Origin: an uncultured Pelagibacteraceae bacterium
Lineage (GTDB): Bacteria; Pseudomonadota; Alphaproteobacteria; Pelagibacterales; Pelagibacteraceae
Direction: 5' to 3'
DNA: 64,000 nt
Assembly: GCA_902634305.1 (NCBI GenBank)
Contig: CACPJJ010000002.1
Coordinates: 50,115 to 114,114 of the forward strand
Shown here piece after piece: positions 10,169 through 19,850 of the stretch. Position 1 is the first letter of the stretch. Every line of letters starts with the position of its first letter. Made by a program: the position numbers and the translations under genes. A model generated the notes under the pieces. It was not told the DNA's origin and did no database searches. It saw nothing but the letters and a program-made list of their open reading frames with translations.

Positions 10169-11039
10169 AAAAAAAATTAAAAAACTTAAACATCAATCAT
10201 TTCAAGACACAATCTTGAATTTACAAAAATATTGGAGTAAACATGGATGTATAATTTTACAACCATATGATTTAGAGGTTGGTGCTGGGACATTTCACCC
10301 AGCTACAACACTTAGATCTTTAGGAAGTAAGCCATGGAGAACAGCTTACGTTCAACCTTCAAGAAGACCAACTGATGGAAGATATGGAGAAAATCCAAAT
10401 AGACTTCAGCACTATTATCAATTTCAAGTTTTAATTAAACCCTCGCCAAAAAATATAAAAAAACTTTATTTAAATAGTCTTTCAGCAATTGGTATTAAGT
10501 ATAAAGAGCACGATATAAGATTTGTTGAAGATGACTGGGAAAGCCCAACTTTAGGAGCCGCAGGACTTGGATGGGAAGTTTGGTGTGATGGTATGGAAGT
10601 AACTCAATTCACTTATTTTCAGCAAATGGCTGGTATTGAATGCAATCCTATTTCTGTTGAATTGACATATGGATTAGAAAGACTTTGCATGTTTACTCAA
10701 GAAAAAAAAAATGTTTTTGATTTAGAATGGAATAATGATGGAGTTTTATATCGAGATGTATTTCATCAGTCAGAAAAAGAATTTTCAAAATATAATTTTG
10801 AATTAGCTAATACAGATAATTTATTTAAAATATTTGATATGACTGAGAAAGAATCTAAATCATTGATAGAAAATAAACTATCTTTACCAGCTTACGATCA
10901 ATGTTTAAAAGCTAGTCATATTTTTAACATATTAGACGCAAGAGGAGTAATAAGTGTAGCGCAAAGAGCTGAGTATATATCAAGGATTAGAGATCTTGTA
11001 AAAGATGTTGGTCAGATTTGGCTTGAAAGTCAAAAATAA
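10158..11039 (+). CDS. glyQ: Glycyl-tRNA synthetase alpha subunit
   Basis: This is the catalytic subunit of the alpha2beta2 bacterial glycyl-tRNA synthetase, a class II enzyme. Class II signatures include [19 protein letters not shown] near residues 32-50, [19 protein letters not shown] near 73-91, and GLERL near 175. The 293-residue length is typical. The ATG at 10158 lies inside the S49 peptidase reading frame, so translation is probably coupled; glyS follows after 2 bases. Confidence 0.97.
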   Translation: MVSKKKIKKLKHQSFQDTILNLQKYWSKHGCIILQPYDLEVGAGTFHPATTLRSLGSKPWRTAYVQPSRRPTDGRYGENPNRLQHYYQFQVLIKPSPKNIKKLYLNSLSAIGIKYKEHDIRFVEDDWESPTLGAAGLGWEVWCDGMEVTQFTYFQQMAGIECNPISVELTYGLERLCMFTQEKKNVFDLEWNNDGVLYRDVFHQSEKEFSKYNFELANTDNLFKIFDMTEKESKSLIENKLSLPAYDQCLKASHIFNILDARGVISVAQRAEYISRIRDLVKDVGQIWLESQK

Positions 11040-11041
11040 AA

Positions 11042-13114
11042 ATGGCTGAATTTTTATTAGAATTATTTAGTGAAGAGATACCTGCTAATTTACAATCTTC
11101 TGCAAGAAGAAATCTGCTAACAAGTTTTAAAATATTTTTTGAAAAAGAAAATATAATTTTCAAAGAAGATGGAAAAGTTTTTTCTACACCAAATAGATTA
11201 GTCTTGTGTTTTAAAAAAATTGAAAAAGAAATATATCAAAAATCAGAGGAAATAAGGGGCCCAAATGTTAAAGCACCCGATAAAGCAGTAGAGGGTTTTT
11301 TGAAATCTAATTTAATTCAAAAAAAAGATATATATAAAAAAAATACTGATAAAGGAGAGTTTTTTTTTTATAAAAAGCCATCAAGAAAGATAAAGTCCGA
11401 AGATGTTTTGAGGACTAATATTCCAAATATATTAGAAAATCTATCCTGGAAAAAATCAATGAAATGGGGAGATCATGATCTTTATTGGGGCAGACCTTTA
11501 AAATCAATTCTTGCAATCTTTGATAGCAAACCCTTAAAGTTTACATTTCATCATTTATCAAGTTCGAATTCAACTTATATCGACAAAGATTTTGAAGAAA
11601 AAACAAAAAACTTTAAAAATATTAATTCATATTTTTCTTATTTTAAAAAATTAAGTATAATTATTGATAATGATATAAGAAAAAAATATATAAAAAAAAA
11701 ATTATCAGATCTTTCAAATAAAAAAAACCTTGAAATTAATATTAATGAAAAATTGTTAAATGAAGTAACCGATATTGTTGAAAAACCCAAGGTAATTTCA
11801 TGCACATTTGATAAAAAATATTTAACAATACCAAAAGAAATTATCACAATAACAATGCAACATCATCAAAGATATTTTCCAACATTTGATAAAAAAGATA
11901 ATGTAACAAATAATTTTTTTATTGTTGCAGATTCACTTGATCCTAAGAATTTTGTTAAAGTTGGAAATGAAAGAGTAATTGACGCAAGGTTAAGTGACGC
12001 AGAATTTTTTTGGAATAAAAATAAATCTCAAAATTTAGTAAAACAAATATCTAAACTAAAAAATATTAATTATTTTAAAGGTCTAGGAAATTATTTTGAT
12101 AAAGTTCAAAGAATAAGAAAGTTAAGTAGTCTTATTTCAGATGAACTATTAATTAGTAAAGAAAAAATAGAAATTGCATCTTCCATATGTAAAGTAGACT
12201 TGCTGTCAGATCTTGTGGGAGAATTTCCAGAACTACAAGGTATATTAGGGGGTTATTTCGCAGAAGAACAAGGTTTTGAAAAAGAAGTTTGTGTTGCTGT
12301 TAGTGAGCACTATTTGCCAACGGGATTAGAAAGCAAGATACCAAAAAAACCTTATAGCATAGCATTATCGTTAAGTGACAAATTAGATTCCCTCGTAGGT
12401 TTTTTTGGATTAGGATTAAAACCTTCCAGTTCTAAAGACCCATATGCATTAAGAAGATTAGCAATAGGTTTATTAAAAATGATATTAGAAAACAATAAAG
12501 AATTAAAGTTAAGAGATTTAATTAATTATAGTTGTCAATTGTATAAAGAACAAAATATTGATTTTAGCTCAATAAATATTCAAAAAGATATTTCAGAATT
12601 TTTTAAAGATAGATTCAAAAATTTTATGAAAGAAAAAGGAATTAGAAATGATATTATTGAAAGCGCAATGTTAAACTACAATATTGATATTATTTTAAAA
12701 ATTTATAAAAAAACTTTAACTTTAAATAAATTAATTTTAAAAGAAACTGGAAAAGATCTGATGTTTTCTTATAAAAGAGCATCAAATATTATCTTTAATG
12801 AATTAAAAAATAACAAAATAGAACTGTCTGGTTCTGCAGATCCAGGCTTGTTTAAAAATGAGTTTGAAAAAACTCTTTATAAAAAAATTCACGAAATAAG
12901 AAAAGATTTTACAAATATTGGGAAAGACGAAGATTATGAAGGCGTACTAAAAACTTTGTCATTAGCAAGAAAAGAAGTTAACGAGTTTTTTGACAATGTA
13001 ATAGTAAACGATCAAGATGAAATAATTAAAAAAAATAGGCTAGAACTTTTACAAATGTTATGTAAAACATTCGATAATTATTTAAATTTATCTAAGGTAG
13101 AGAGTATCCAGTGA
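11042..13114 (+). CDS. glyS: Glycyl-tRNA synthetase beta subunit
   Basis: The large partner of GlyQ binds the tRNA. The conserved N-terminus (AEFLLELFSEEIPA) and the internal segment HHQRYFPTFD near residue 278 identify the family, as do VDLLSDLVGEFPELQGILGG and SSKDPYALRRLAIGLLK. At 690 residues it matches the usual 680-700. It lies 2 bases after glyQ and overlaps ppdK by 4 bases. An HD-domain-like core and a C-terminal anticodon-binding helical region are expected from the family. Confidence 0.97.
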   Translation: MAEFLLELFSEEIPANLQSSARRNLLTSFKIFFEKENIIFKEDGKVFSTPNRLVLCFKKIEKEIYQKSEEIRGPNVKAPDKAVEGFLKSNLIQKKDIYKKNTDKGEFFFYKKPSRKIKSEDVLRTNIPNILENLSWKKSMKWGDHDLYWGRPLKSILAIFDSKPLKFTFHHLSSSNSTYIDKDFEEKTKNFKNINSYFSYFKKLSIIIDNDIRKKYIKKKLSDLSNKKNLEININEKLLNEVTDIVEKPKVISCTFDKKYLTIPKEIITITMQHHQRYFPTFDKKDNVTNNFFIVADSLDPKNFVKVGNERVIDARLSDAEFFWNKNKSQNLVKQISKLKNINYFKGLGNYFDKVQRIRKLSSLISDELLISKEKIEIASSICKVDLLSDLVGEFPELQGILGGYFAEEQGFEKEVCVAVSEHYLPTGLESKIPKKPYSIALSLSDKLDSLVGFFGLGLKPSSSKDPYALRRLAIGLLKMILENNKELKLRDLINYSCQLYKEQNIDFSSINIQKDISEFFKDRFKNFMKEKGIRNDIIESAMLNYNIDIILKIYKKTLTLNKLILKETGKDLMFSYKRASNIIFNELKNNKIELSGSADPGLFKNEFEKTLYKKIHEIRKDFTNIGKDEDYEGVLKTLSLARKEVNEFFDNVIVNDQDEIIKKNRLELLQMLCKTFDNYLNLSKVESIQ

Positions 13115-15768
13115 AAAAATTAGTTTTTAATTTTAAATCAAAAGATACAAAAAAAATAAAAATTGCAGCAAATATTTTAGGAGGAAAAGGAGCAAACCTT
13201 GCTGAAATGGGGAGGTTAGGATACCCTGTTCCATCTGGATTTACTATTTCTACTGAAGTTTGTGATTTATTTTATAAAAATAAAAATAAAATCAGCCCAA
13301 ACATATTAAAGCAGATAAAAACTGAAATAAAAAATATTGAAAAAGATTCAGGTAAAAAATTTGGAGATTTAAAAAATCCTTTGTTAGTTTCGGTTAGATC
13401 GGGAGCTAGAGTTTCAATGCCTGGTATGATGGATACCATATTAAATTTAGGATTGAATGATAGAACTGTTCTAGCGCTTGCTAAAAAAACTTTAAATCCA
13501 AGATTTGCAAAAGATAGTTATAGAAGATTTATCCAAATGTACGCCAATGTTGTATTGGGAGTTGAAAGTTATAATTTTGAAGAGCTAATTGAAAATTATA
13601 AATTAACAAAAGGAGTTTTGTTAGATACTGATTTGGATGAAAATGATTGGGATGGTTTAATCATAGATTTTAAGAATATTGTTAAAGAAAAAACAAAAAA
13701 GGAATTTCCTCAAGATGTTAATGAACAGTTAATTGGCGCGATATATGCGGTATTTTTATCTTGGCAAAGCAACAGGGCAAAAGTTTATAGAAAGCTTAAT
13801 CAAATACCTTCAGATTGGGGAACAGCCGTTAATGTTCAGCTAATGGTATTTGGAAATATGGGTCAAGATTGTGCGACTGGAGTAGTTTTCACAAGAAACC
13901 CATCAACGGGAATAAAAGAAATTTATGGAGAGTATTTAATTAATGCACAAGGCGAAGACGTTGTTGCAGGAACAAGAACCCCACAATACATAACAAAAAA
14001 GGCGAAGAACGAAGCAAAAGTTAAAGAAAAATCAATGGAAGAGTCAATGCCTATTGTTTTTAAACAGTTAGATAAAATTTTAAAAAATTTAGAAAAACAC
14101 TACAAAGATATGCAAGATGTTGAGTTCACAGTTGAGAACAATAAACTTTGGATTTTACAAACTAGATCTGGAAAAAGAACTGCCAAATCTGCAGTTAAAA
14201 TTGCAGTTGATATGGTTAAAGAAAAATTAATCTCAAAGAAAAATGCAATAATGAGAGTAGATCCTCATTCTTTAGATACACTTTTGCACCCTACTTTAGA
14301 TGAAAAAAGTAAAATTAATATTATAGCAAAAGGTTTGCCTGCTTCACCTGGCGCAGCTACCGGAAAAGTAGTGTTTTCATCAAGTGAAGCTGAAAGACTT
14401 AATGAAATGATGCAGGATACAATTTTGGTTAGAGTAGAAACTTCACCAGAAGATATACATGGAATGCACGCAGCAAAAGGAATATTGACTTCAAGGGGAG
14501 GAATGACAAGCCACGCAGCAGTAGTTGCAAGAGGAATGGGTAGGCCATGTGTTTCAGGCTCAAGTGAAATCGATATTAATTATGATAGAAGAGTTTTTAA
14601 AACTAAATCCATAGAAATAAAAGAGGGGGATTTAATTACAATAGACGGATCCACAGGAAGAATTATTCAAGGAGAAGTTCCAAAAATAAAACCTGAAATT
14701 TCTGGAGATTTCTCAAAATTAATGGGTTGGGCAGATAATTTTAGAAAATTAAAAGTAAGGACAAATTCTGAAACTCCGTTAGATACAAAGATTGCAAGAG
14801 ATTTTGGAGCAGAGGGAATAGGACTCTGTCGAACAGAACACATGTTTTTTGACGAAGAAAGAATCTTATCAGTAAGAGAAATGATACTTTCAAAAACAAA
14901 AGAAGATAGAAATAAAGCTTTAGAAAAACTTTTGCCTCATCAAAAAAATGATTTTATTGAAATATTTAAAATTATGAGCAAATTGCCCGTTACAGTAAGA
15001 TTATTAGATCCGCCATTACATGAATTTCTTCCAAGAACAGAAAAAGAAATCAATGAAGTGGCAAATAAATTAAAATTATCTCTTAAAGAAATTAAGAGTA
15101 GAATAAATGAGCTACATGAACAAAATCCAATGTTAGGACATAGAGGATGCCGATTAGGGATTTCATTTCCTGAAATTTATGAAATGCAATGTAGAGCAAT
15201 CTTTGAAGCATTGTCAGAGTTAGAAAAGAAAAAAATAAAATCTGCATTTCCAGAAATAATGATACCTTTGGTATCTACTGAAGCTGAAATAAAAATTATG
15301 AAAGATCTTGTAATAAGAACTGCAAGAAAAGTGCAGAATCAAAATAAAACTAGAGTTAAATTTCTAGTTGGAACTATGATTGAATTGCCAAGAGCTGCTA
15401 TAAAAGCTATCGATATAGCAAAACATGCTGAATTTTTTAGCTTTGGAACAAATGATTTAACCCAAACAACATTTGGAATTAGCAGAGATGATAGTGGTAA
15501 ATTTTTAAATGATTATATTGAAAATAAGATTTTTGATATAGACCCTTTTATATCTATTGATGAAGGTGTAGGAGATCTTATTAAAATTGCATCTGAAAGA
15601 GGAAGAAAGCAAAATAAAAATATAAAATTAGGTATATGTGGTGAGCACGGTGGAGATCCAAAAAGTATATATTTTTGTTCTGAAGTAGGCTTAGATTATG
15701 TTTCATGTTCTCCATACAGAGTTCCAGTAGCAAGACTTGCTGCAGCACAAGCACAATTAAAAAAATAA
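13111..15768 (+). CDS. ppdK: Pyruvate, phosphate dikinase
   Basis: The enzyme reversibly interconverts pyruvate + ATP + phosphate and PEP + AMP + PPi in the cytoplasm. Its domains are an N-terminal ATP-grasp region (LGGKGANLAEM near residue 25; SVRSGARVSMPGMMDT near 92), the swivelling phosphohistidine domain with catalytic H468 in GGMTSHAAVVARGMGRPCV, and the C-terminal PEP/pyruvate barrel (GIGLCRTEHMFF; GTNDLTQ). The 885-residue length is normal. The GTG start lies in a 4-base overlap with glyS. Being co-transcribed with glyQS is unusual functionally but fits genome compaction. Confidence 0.97.
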   Translation: MKKLVFNFKSKDTKKIKIAANILGGKGANLAEMGRLGYPVPSGFTISTEVCDLFYKNKNKISPNILKQIKTEIKNIEKDSGKKFGDLKNPLLVSVRSGARVSMPGMMDTILNLGLNDRTVLALAKKTLNPRFAKDSYRRFIQMYANVVLGVESYNFEELIENYKLTKGVLLDTDLDENDWDGLIIDFKNIVKEKTKKEFPQDVNEQLIGAIYAVFLSWQSNRAKVYRKLNQIPSDWGTAVNVQLMVFGNMGQDCATGVVFTRNPSTGIKEIYGEYLINAQGEDVVAGTRTPQYITKKAKNEAKVKEKSMEESMPIVFKQLDKILKNLEKHYKDMQDVEFTVENNKLWILQTRSGKRTAKSAVKIAVDMVKEKLISKKNAIMRVDPHSLDTLLHPTLDEKSKINIIAKGLPASPGAATGKVVFSSSEAERLNEMMQDTILVRVETSPEDIHGMHAAKGILTSRGGMTSHAAVVARGMGRPCVSGSSEIDINYDRRVFKTKSIEIKEGDLITIDGSTGRIIQGEVPKIKPEISGDFSKLMGWADNFRKLKVRTNSETPLDTKIARDFGAEGIGLCRTEHMFFDEERILSVREMILSKTKEDRNKALEKLLPHQKNDFIEIFKIMSKLPVTVRLLDPPLHEFLPRTEKEINEVANKLKLSLKEIKSRINELHEQNPMLGHRGCRLGISFPEIYEMQCRAIFEALSELEKKKIKSAFPEIMIPLVSTEAEIKIMKDLVIRTARKVQNQNKTRVKFLVGTMIELPRAAIKAIDIAKHAEFFSFGTNDLTQTTFGISRDDSGKFLNDYIENKIFDIDPFISIDEGVGDLIKIASERGRKQNKNIKLGICGEHGGDPKSIYFCSEVGLDYVSCSPYRVPVARLAAAQAQLKK

Positions 15769-15777
15769 TTTATAATT

Positions 15778-16614
15778 TTATATTTGCAGCTTTAAATCTA
15801 GTGCTGGTGCACTGTGGGTAATAGAACCAATAGAAATTCTTTCCACACCTGTTAATGAGATTTTTTTTACATTTTTTAATGTAACACCACCTGATGCTTC
15901 AGTTTCATAAAGCTTTTTTGAGAGTTTTATCCCTTTTTTTAAAGTTTTAACACTCATGTTATCAAATAAAATTCTATCAAATTTTAAACCTAGTATTTTT
16001 TTTAGTTGATTTAGATTATCGATCTCTACTGTAATTTTTTTCCCCTTTTTAGATTTAATTGCTTTTTTGATTATTTCTCTAATATTTTTATTTGCAGCTA
16101 TATGATTATCTTTAATTAAAAATTCATCACTTAAATTAAATCTGTGATTTTCACCGCCTCCAAGTTTAACAGCATATTTTTGAATAACCCTTAAATTTGG
16201 AATAGTTTTTCTAGTACAGCATATCTTTGATTTTTTGTTCACTTTTTTCACAAAACTATTTGTTATGGTAGCAATACCAGAAATATGAGATAAAAAATTT
16301 AATGCAACTCTTTCGCCAATTAATATATTTTTTATATTACCCTCAATGGTTGCTATTAAGTCTCCTTTTTTTATTTTAGATCCTTCCTTTTTTTTTGTTT
16401 TAATTTTAATTTTTTTATCAATTAATTTAAAAGTTTGTTTTGCAAAATCTAACCCTCCTATTATCCCTGACTGATTAGATAATAGCGCTAATTTTTTTTT
16501 AGTGTTTTTTCCTAGTAGATTTGAAGTAATATCTCCAGAAGGATATAAATCTTCATTTAGAGCAACTCTACAAACATTTTTAATGAAGTTTTTACTTAAT
16601 TTAATTGTTGGCAC
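15778..16614 (-). CDS. nadC: Nicotinate-nucleotide pyrophosphorylase (quinolinate phosphoribosyltransferase)
   Basis: The enzyme converts quinolinate and PRPP to nicotinate mononucleotide in de novo NAD synthesis. Family signatures are ALNEDLYPSGDITS near residues 18-31, ERVALNFLSHISGIAT near 101-116, CTRKTIPNLRVIQKYAVKLGGGENHR near 133-158 (phosphoribosyl and quinolinate contacts) and EASGGVTL near the end. At 278 residues it is typical. The start is GTG, 5 bases after the nadA stop, so nadA-nadC is one operon. Convergent with ppdK across 9 bases. Confidence 0.96.
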   Translation of the reverse strand: MPTIKLSKNFIKNVCRVALNEDLYPSGDITSNLLGKNTKKKLALLSNQSGIIGGLDFAKQTFKLIDKKIKIKTKKKEGSKIKKGDLIATIEGNIKNILIGERVALNFLSHISGIATITNSFVKKVNKKSKICCTRKTIPNLRVIQKYAVKLGGGENHRFNLSDEFLIKDNHIAANKNIREIIKKAIKSKKGKKITVEIDNLNQLKKILGLKFDRILFDNMSVKTLKKGIKLSKKLYETEASGGVTLKNVKKISLTGVERISIGSITHSAPALDLKLQI

Positions 16615-16619
16615 AGATT

Positions 16620-17609
16620 TTATCTGCCTATCTCTGCCATTCTTTCTACAGACTTTCTAGCTTTTTCTATAGTTTTGTTATCCATTAATAATTCATTAGT
16701 TTCATTTTCCAAACAATCTAATACTTTAGGCAATGTTATTTTTTTCATATGAGGACATAAATTACATGGACGAATAAATTTAACATTTGGATTATCAATT
16801 TGAACATTATCACTCATAGAACATTCGGTAACCATCATTACTTTTTCTGGTTGGTTATCTTTAACATACTTTATCATACCACTTGTTGATCCAGCAAAAT
16901 CACTAGCTTTTATAACATCAGGAGGACATTCTGGATGAGCTATTATTTTAATACCTGGATTATTTTTTCTGATTTCATTTATCTCTTCATCATTAAATTG
17001 CTCATGGACTTCGCATGTGCCTTTCCAGGAAATAATTTCAACATCTGTTTGAGAAGCAACGTATTTTGCCAAAAAATCATCTGGTAAAAAAATAACTTTT
17101 TTTACTCCTAAAGATTCAACAATTTTAACGGCATTGGCAGATGTACAGCATACATCAGTTTCTGCTTTTACCTCTGCAGATGTATTAACGTATGAAACTA
17201 CTGGAACTCCAGGATATTTTTTTTTTAAATTTCTTACATCATTACCAGTAATTGACGAAGACAAAGAACAACCAGCATTCATATCTGGAAGAAGAACTTT
17301 TTTTTCTGGATTCATAAGTTTTGCTGTTTCAGCCATAAAATGAACTCCACACATTACTATAATATCAGCTTTAGTTTTTGCTGCCTCAACAGCTAATGCA
17401 AGTGAGTCAGCTGAAAAATCTGAAATACCATGATATATTTCTGGTGTTTGATAATTGTGCGCAAGAATTACAGCATTTTTTTCTTTTTTAAGTTTATTAA
17501 TTTTGTAAATATAGGGAGCATGAATTGCCCACTCTATTTCTGGTATAGTTTTTGAGACTTTCTGATAAATTCTATCAGTTGCTTTTTTTATATCTGTATT
17601 AACTTCCAT
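16620..17609 (-). CDS. nadA: Quinolinate synthase A
   Basis: This [4Fe-4S] enzyme condenses iminoaspartate with dihydroxyacetone phosphate to quinolinate. Cluster-ligand cysteine contexts are visible in IIVMCGVHFMAE (near residue 90), CCTSANA (near 155) and PCNLCPHMKKI (near 285). I chose the ATG at 17609; a longer frame from a TTG at 17624 adds only 5 residues. The downstream partner is nadC. No nadB (aspartate oxidase) is nearby, so iminoaspartate must come from elsewhere, for example an aspartate dehydrogenase or a distant nadB. Confidence 0.95.
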   Translation of the reverse strand: MEVNTDIKKATDRIYQKVSKTIPEIEWAIHAPYIYKINKLKKEKNAVILAHNYQTPEIYHGISDFSADSLALAVEAAKTKADIIVMCGVHFMAETAKLMNPEKKVLLPDMNAGCSLSSSITGNDVRNLKKKYPGVPVVSYVNTSAEVKAETDVCCTSANAVKIVESLGVKKVIFLPDDFLAKYVASQTDVEIISWKGTCEVHEQFNDEEINEIRKNNPGIKIIAHPECPPDVIKASDFAGSTSGMIKYVKDNQPEKVMMVTECSMSDNVQIDNPNVKFIRPCNLCPHMKKITLPKVLDCLENETNELLMDNKTIEKARKSVERMAEIGR

Positions 17610-17625
17610 ATAAAAACTTACCAAC

Positions 17626-17654
17626 TTGAAATTGAATTGTCATTAATTTATTCT
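17626..17654 (+). promoter_or_regulatory. Sigma-70-like promoter for tRNA-Leu
   Basis: TTGAAA (17626-17631) and TATTCT (17649-17654) are separated by exactly 17 bases. The predicted start, near 17661, lies about 5 bases before the tRNA gene. The same short interval must also hold the divergent nadA promoter. Confidence 0.5.
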
Positions 17655-17665
17655 GACGCATAAAT

Positions 17666-17751
17666 GCGGTCATGCTGAAATTGGTAGACAGGCACGGTTG
17701 AGGGCCGTGTGGGCCTAGCCCTTGAGAGTTCAAATCTCTCTGACCGCACCA
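17666..17751 (+). tRNA. tRNA-Leu (anticodon GAG)
   Basis: A class II tRNA with a long variable arm. The acceptor stem pairs GCGGTCA with TGACCGC, the anticodon stem pairs CACGG with CCGTG around TTGAGGG (anticodon GAG, reading CUU/CUC), the variable arm contains GGGCCTAGCCC, and the T loop is TTCAAAT. The CCA is encoded at 17749-17751. It ends just beyond the 3' end of the oppositely transcribed tmRNA gene. Confidence 0.97.
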
Positions 17752-17778
17752 GATAATTAGTTAAATCAAATTTTTTTA

Positions 17779-18036
17779 GGGGCGTTCTGTTGCCAGGTGC
17801 CCCAAACCCCGTAACTTAATTAATAAATTAATTAAGCTGCAAGTGCGTAACTTTCGTTAGCATTTATAATTTAGCCCGTTACGGCGGAACAATACCGAAC
17901 GAAAGAATAACTTTTAGACACTCGTCGATTCTGGTTCACCCCCATAAGTTGAAATTGGTGGAGGTGGTGGGTACTGCCCCCACGTCCGCAATGCTTATTA
18001 CGAAATTCGTTTATCGTCGTAGTTGGAAAACCAACA
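17779..18036 (-). ncRNA. ssrA: tmRNA, two-piece circularly permuted form
   Basis: Read on the minus strand, the gene starts with the acceptor piece (about 18036-17956): a GTTGG/CCAAC hairpin, a TAATAAGCAT stretch and GCGGACG as in other tmRNAs, a T-arm-like hairpin, and CACCTCC-A-CCA ending at 17956. After a short spacer, the coding piece begins at 17943 with GGGGGTG, which pairs with CACCTCC to rebuild the acceptor stem. The tag frame runs from the resume codon GCT (17859-17861) to TAA (17832-17834) and encodes ANESYALAA. The coding piece ends in a GGGGC/GCCCC stem near 17779. This permuted order is the known alphaproteobacterial form; tmRNA rescues stalled ribosomes with SmpB. Exact ends are estimates. 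Confidence 0.93.
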
Positions 18037-18041
18037 TTATT

Positions 18042-18069
18042 AATATAAAAGTAAAATTAATAGATTCAA
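18042..18069 (-). promoter_or_regulatory. Sigma-70-like promoter for the permuted tmRNA
   Basis: On the minus strand TTGAAT (18069-18064) and TATATT (18047-18042) are spaced by 16 bases. Initiation would fall near 18035, at the foot of the first hairpin of the acceptor piece. The element lies entirely in the 44-base leader of divergent thyX. Confidence 0.45.
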
Positions 18070-18079
18070 TATTTTATTC

Positions 18080-19027
18080 ATGAAATTAACTAAAGAACAA
18101 GATCAAGAGATTAAAGAGCAACAAAGTCAAGAAACTAGCACAAAAAGAGTTACTGCACCTAATCTTGAAAAAATTCTCTATGAAGCAATACCCATCCTAG
18201 ATCATGGTTTTATAAGAGTTGTTGATTATATGGGTAACGATACATCTATAGTTCAAGCAGCAAGAGTATCTTATGGAAAAGGTACAAAAAAAGTTTCAAC
18301 CGATGCAGGTCTAATAAAATATTTGATGAGACATTGGCATAGTACTCCTTTTGAAATGTGTGAAATAAAATATCATGTAAAGTTGCCTATCTTTATAGCG
18401 AGACAATGGATCAGACATAGAACAGCAAATGTCAACGAATACTCAGCAAGATATTCTATTTTAGATAAAGAATTTTATTTACCTAAAATAGAAAATTTAG
18501 CAGCTCAATCTCAAAGTAATAGACAAGGAAGAGGAGATGTACTCCAAGGAGTGCAAGCTAAAAAAGTTTTAGATCTTTTAAAAAATGATGCAGAACAAAC
18601 TTACAATAATTATGAAATGATGCTTAACGAACGTTATGACGGTTCTGTAATTGATGAAAAAGAAATAGGTCTTGCAAGAGAGCTTGCCAGAATGAATTTG
18701 ACTTTAAATACATACACTCAATGGTACTGGAAAACTGATTTACTTAATTTAATGAATTTTTTAAGATTAAGAGCAGACCATCATGCGCAATATGAAATAA
18801 GAACTTATGCTGATGCAATGCTAGATACATTAAAAAAATGGGTTCCTATTACATATGAAGCATTTATGGATTATAGAGTGGGTGGGACAGAGGTATCGGC
18901 AAAAGGAAAAATTATATTGCAAAAGTTAATTAAAGGTGAAGATGTCGATTTAGACCAATCAGGTTTGTCTAAAAGAGAATGGAATGAATTAATGATTGCT
19001 TTTGATCTTAAAGATAAATTGATTTAA
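18080..19027 (+). CDS. thyX: FAD-dependent thymidylate synthase
   Basis: ThyX makes dTMP from dUMP with methylene-tetrahydrofolate as carbon donor and NADPH through FAD, replacing ThyA. The signature [14 protein letters not shown] lies near residues 112-125, matching the ThyX motif RHRxxxxNExSxRY. Conserved [11 protein letters not shown] near residue 65 and [11 protein letters not shown] near 90 (FAD binding) are also present. At 315 residues it is of the longer alphaproteobacterial type, with a charged N-terminal tail. Its last 20 bases overlap the end of the convergent Mrp gene. Confidence 0.97.
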   Translation: MKLTKEQDQEIKEQQSQETSTKRVTAPNLEKILYEAIPILDHGFIRVVDYMGNDTSIVQAARVSYGKGTKKVSTDAGLIKYLMRHWHSTPFEMCEIKYHVKLPIFIARQWIRHRTANVNEYSARYSILDKEFYLPKIENLAAQSQSNRQGRGDVLQGVQAKKVLDLLKNDAEQTYNNYEMMLNERYDGSVIDEKEIGLARELARMNLTLNTYTQWYWKTDLLNLMNFLRLRADHHAQYEIRTYADAMLDTLKKWVPITYEAFMDYRVGGTEVSAKGKIILQKLIKGEDVDLDQSGLSKREWNELMIAFDLKDKLI

Positions 19028-19799
19028 TCTTTTCTGCTAAACTAAGATATATTTTTGAAATTTCATGATCTGGTTTAATTTCAACAATTGGAGTTCCAAG
19101 GTCTCCAAGTTTCCCAACTTCAGGGTTAATTGGAATCTCTCCTAAAAATTCTTTATCAAATTCCTCTGAAGTTCTTTTAACTCCACCTTCTCCAAAAATA
19201 GGATATTTTTTTCCATCATCACCAATAAAATGACTCATGTTATCAACTAGACCAATTATTTTTACACCAAGTTTATCAAACATTCTAATTCCACGTTTTA
19301 CATCTTGGAGAGCTATTTCTTGTGGTGTAGAAATAATAATGACTCCATCCATTTTTATTTCTTGAGAAAAAGTAAGCTGAGTATCACCCGTTCCTGGGGG
19401 CATGTCTACAATTATAAAATCTAAATCTTTCCAAGAAACTTTTTGAGTAAATGTTTTAATTGCACTTGTTACCATTGGACCTCTCCATATCATTGGAGTT
19501 TGTTCTTCAGTTAAAAAACCAATAGACATACATTGAATGTCATACTTTGAAATTGGGTTTAAAGTTTTGCCATCACTTTTAGGTTTTTCATTTATTGAAA
19601 ATAATTTTGGCAGTGAAGGCCCATAAATATCTGCATCTAACAACCCAACTTTGCATCCTATTTTTTTTAATGCAATTGCAATATTTGTAGCGAATGTAGA
19701 TTTCCCAACACCACCTTTTGCACTTGAGATTGCTATTGTAAATTTTGTTCCATTAATAGGGTTTTTTTCAAAGGATTTTTGTCGCGGTTTAGTATCCAT
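19008..19799 (-). CDS. Mrp/NBP35-family P-loop ATPase (iron-sulfur carrier type)
   Basis: The family (ApbC/Mrp) carries and transfers Fe-S clusters. The deviant Walker A motif KGGVGKST is at residues 28-35, followed by [14 protein letters not shown] and [10 protein letters not shown] (Walker B region). At 263 residues it lacks the N-terminal DUF59 domain of longer Mrp proteins. I find no CXXC pair in the C-terminal half where the cluster-binding cysteines normally stand; the segment reads [18 protein letters not shown]. The ATPase assignment is firm, Fe-S carriage less so. It overlaps thyX tail to tail. Confidence 0.85.
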   Translation of the reverse strand: MDTKPRQKSFEKNPINGTKFTIAISSAKGGVGKSTFATNIAIALKKIGCKVGLLDADIYGPSLPKLFSINEKPKSDGKTLNPISKYDIQCMSIGFLTEEQTPMIWRGPMVTSAIKTFTQKVSWKDLDFIIVDMPPGTGDTQLTFSQEIKMDGVIIISTPQEIALQDVKRGIRMFDKLGVKIIGLVDNMSHFIGDDGKKYPIFGEGGVKRTSEEFDKEFLGEIPINPEVGKLGDLGTPIVEIKPDHEISKIYLSLAEKIKSIYL

Positions 19800-19850
19800 T
19801 AATTCAACTTACCTTGTTTTTCTTGATAAAGACACTATATACATTGTCAT

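Noticed and set aside
17752..18079. Plus-strand structured RNA such as 4.5S or 6S RNA
   Set aside because: Read on the plus strand the conserved patches make no sense. Read on the minus strand they fit a permuted tmRNA with acceptor stem, CCA and a tag frame.
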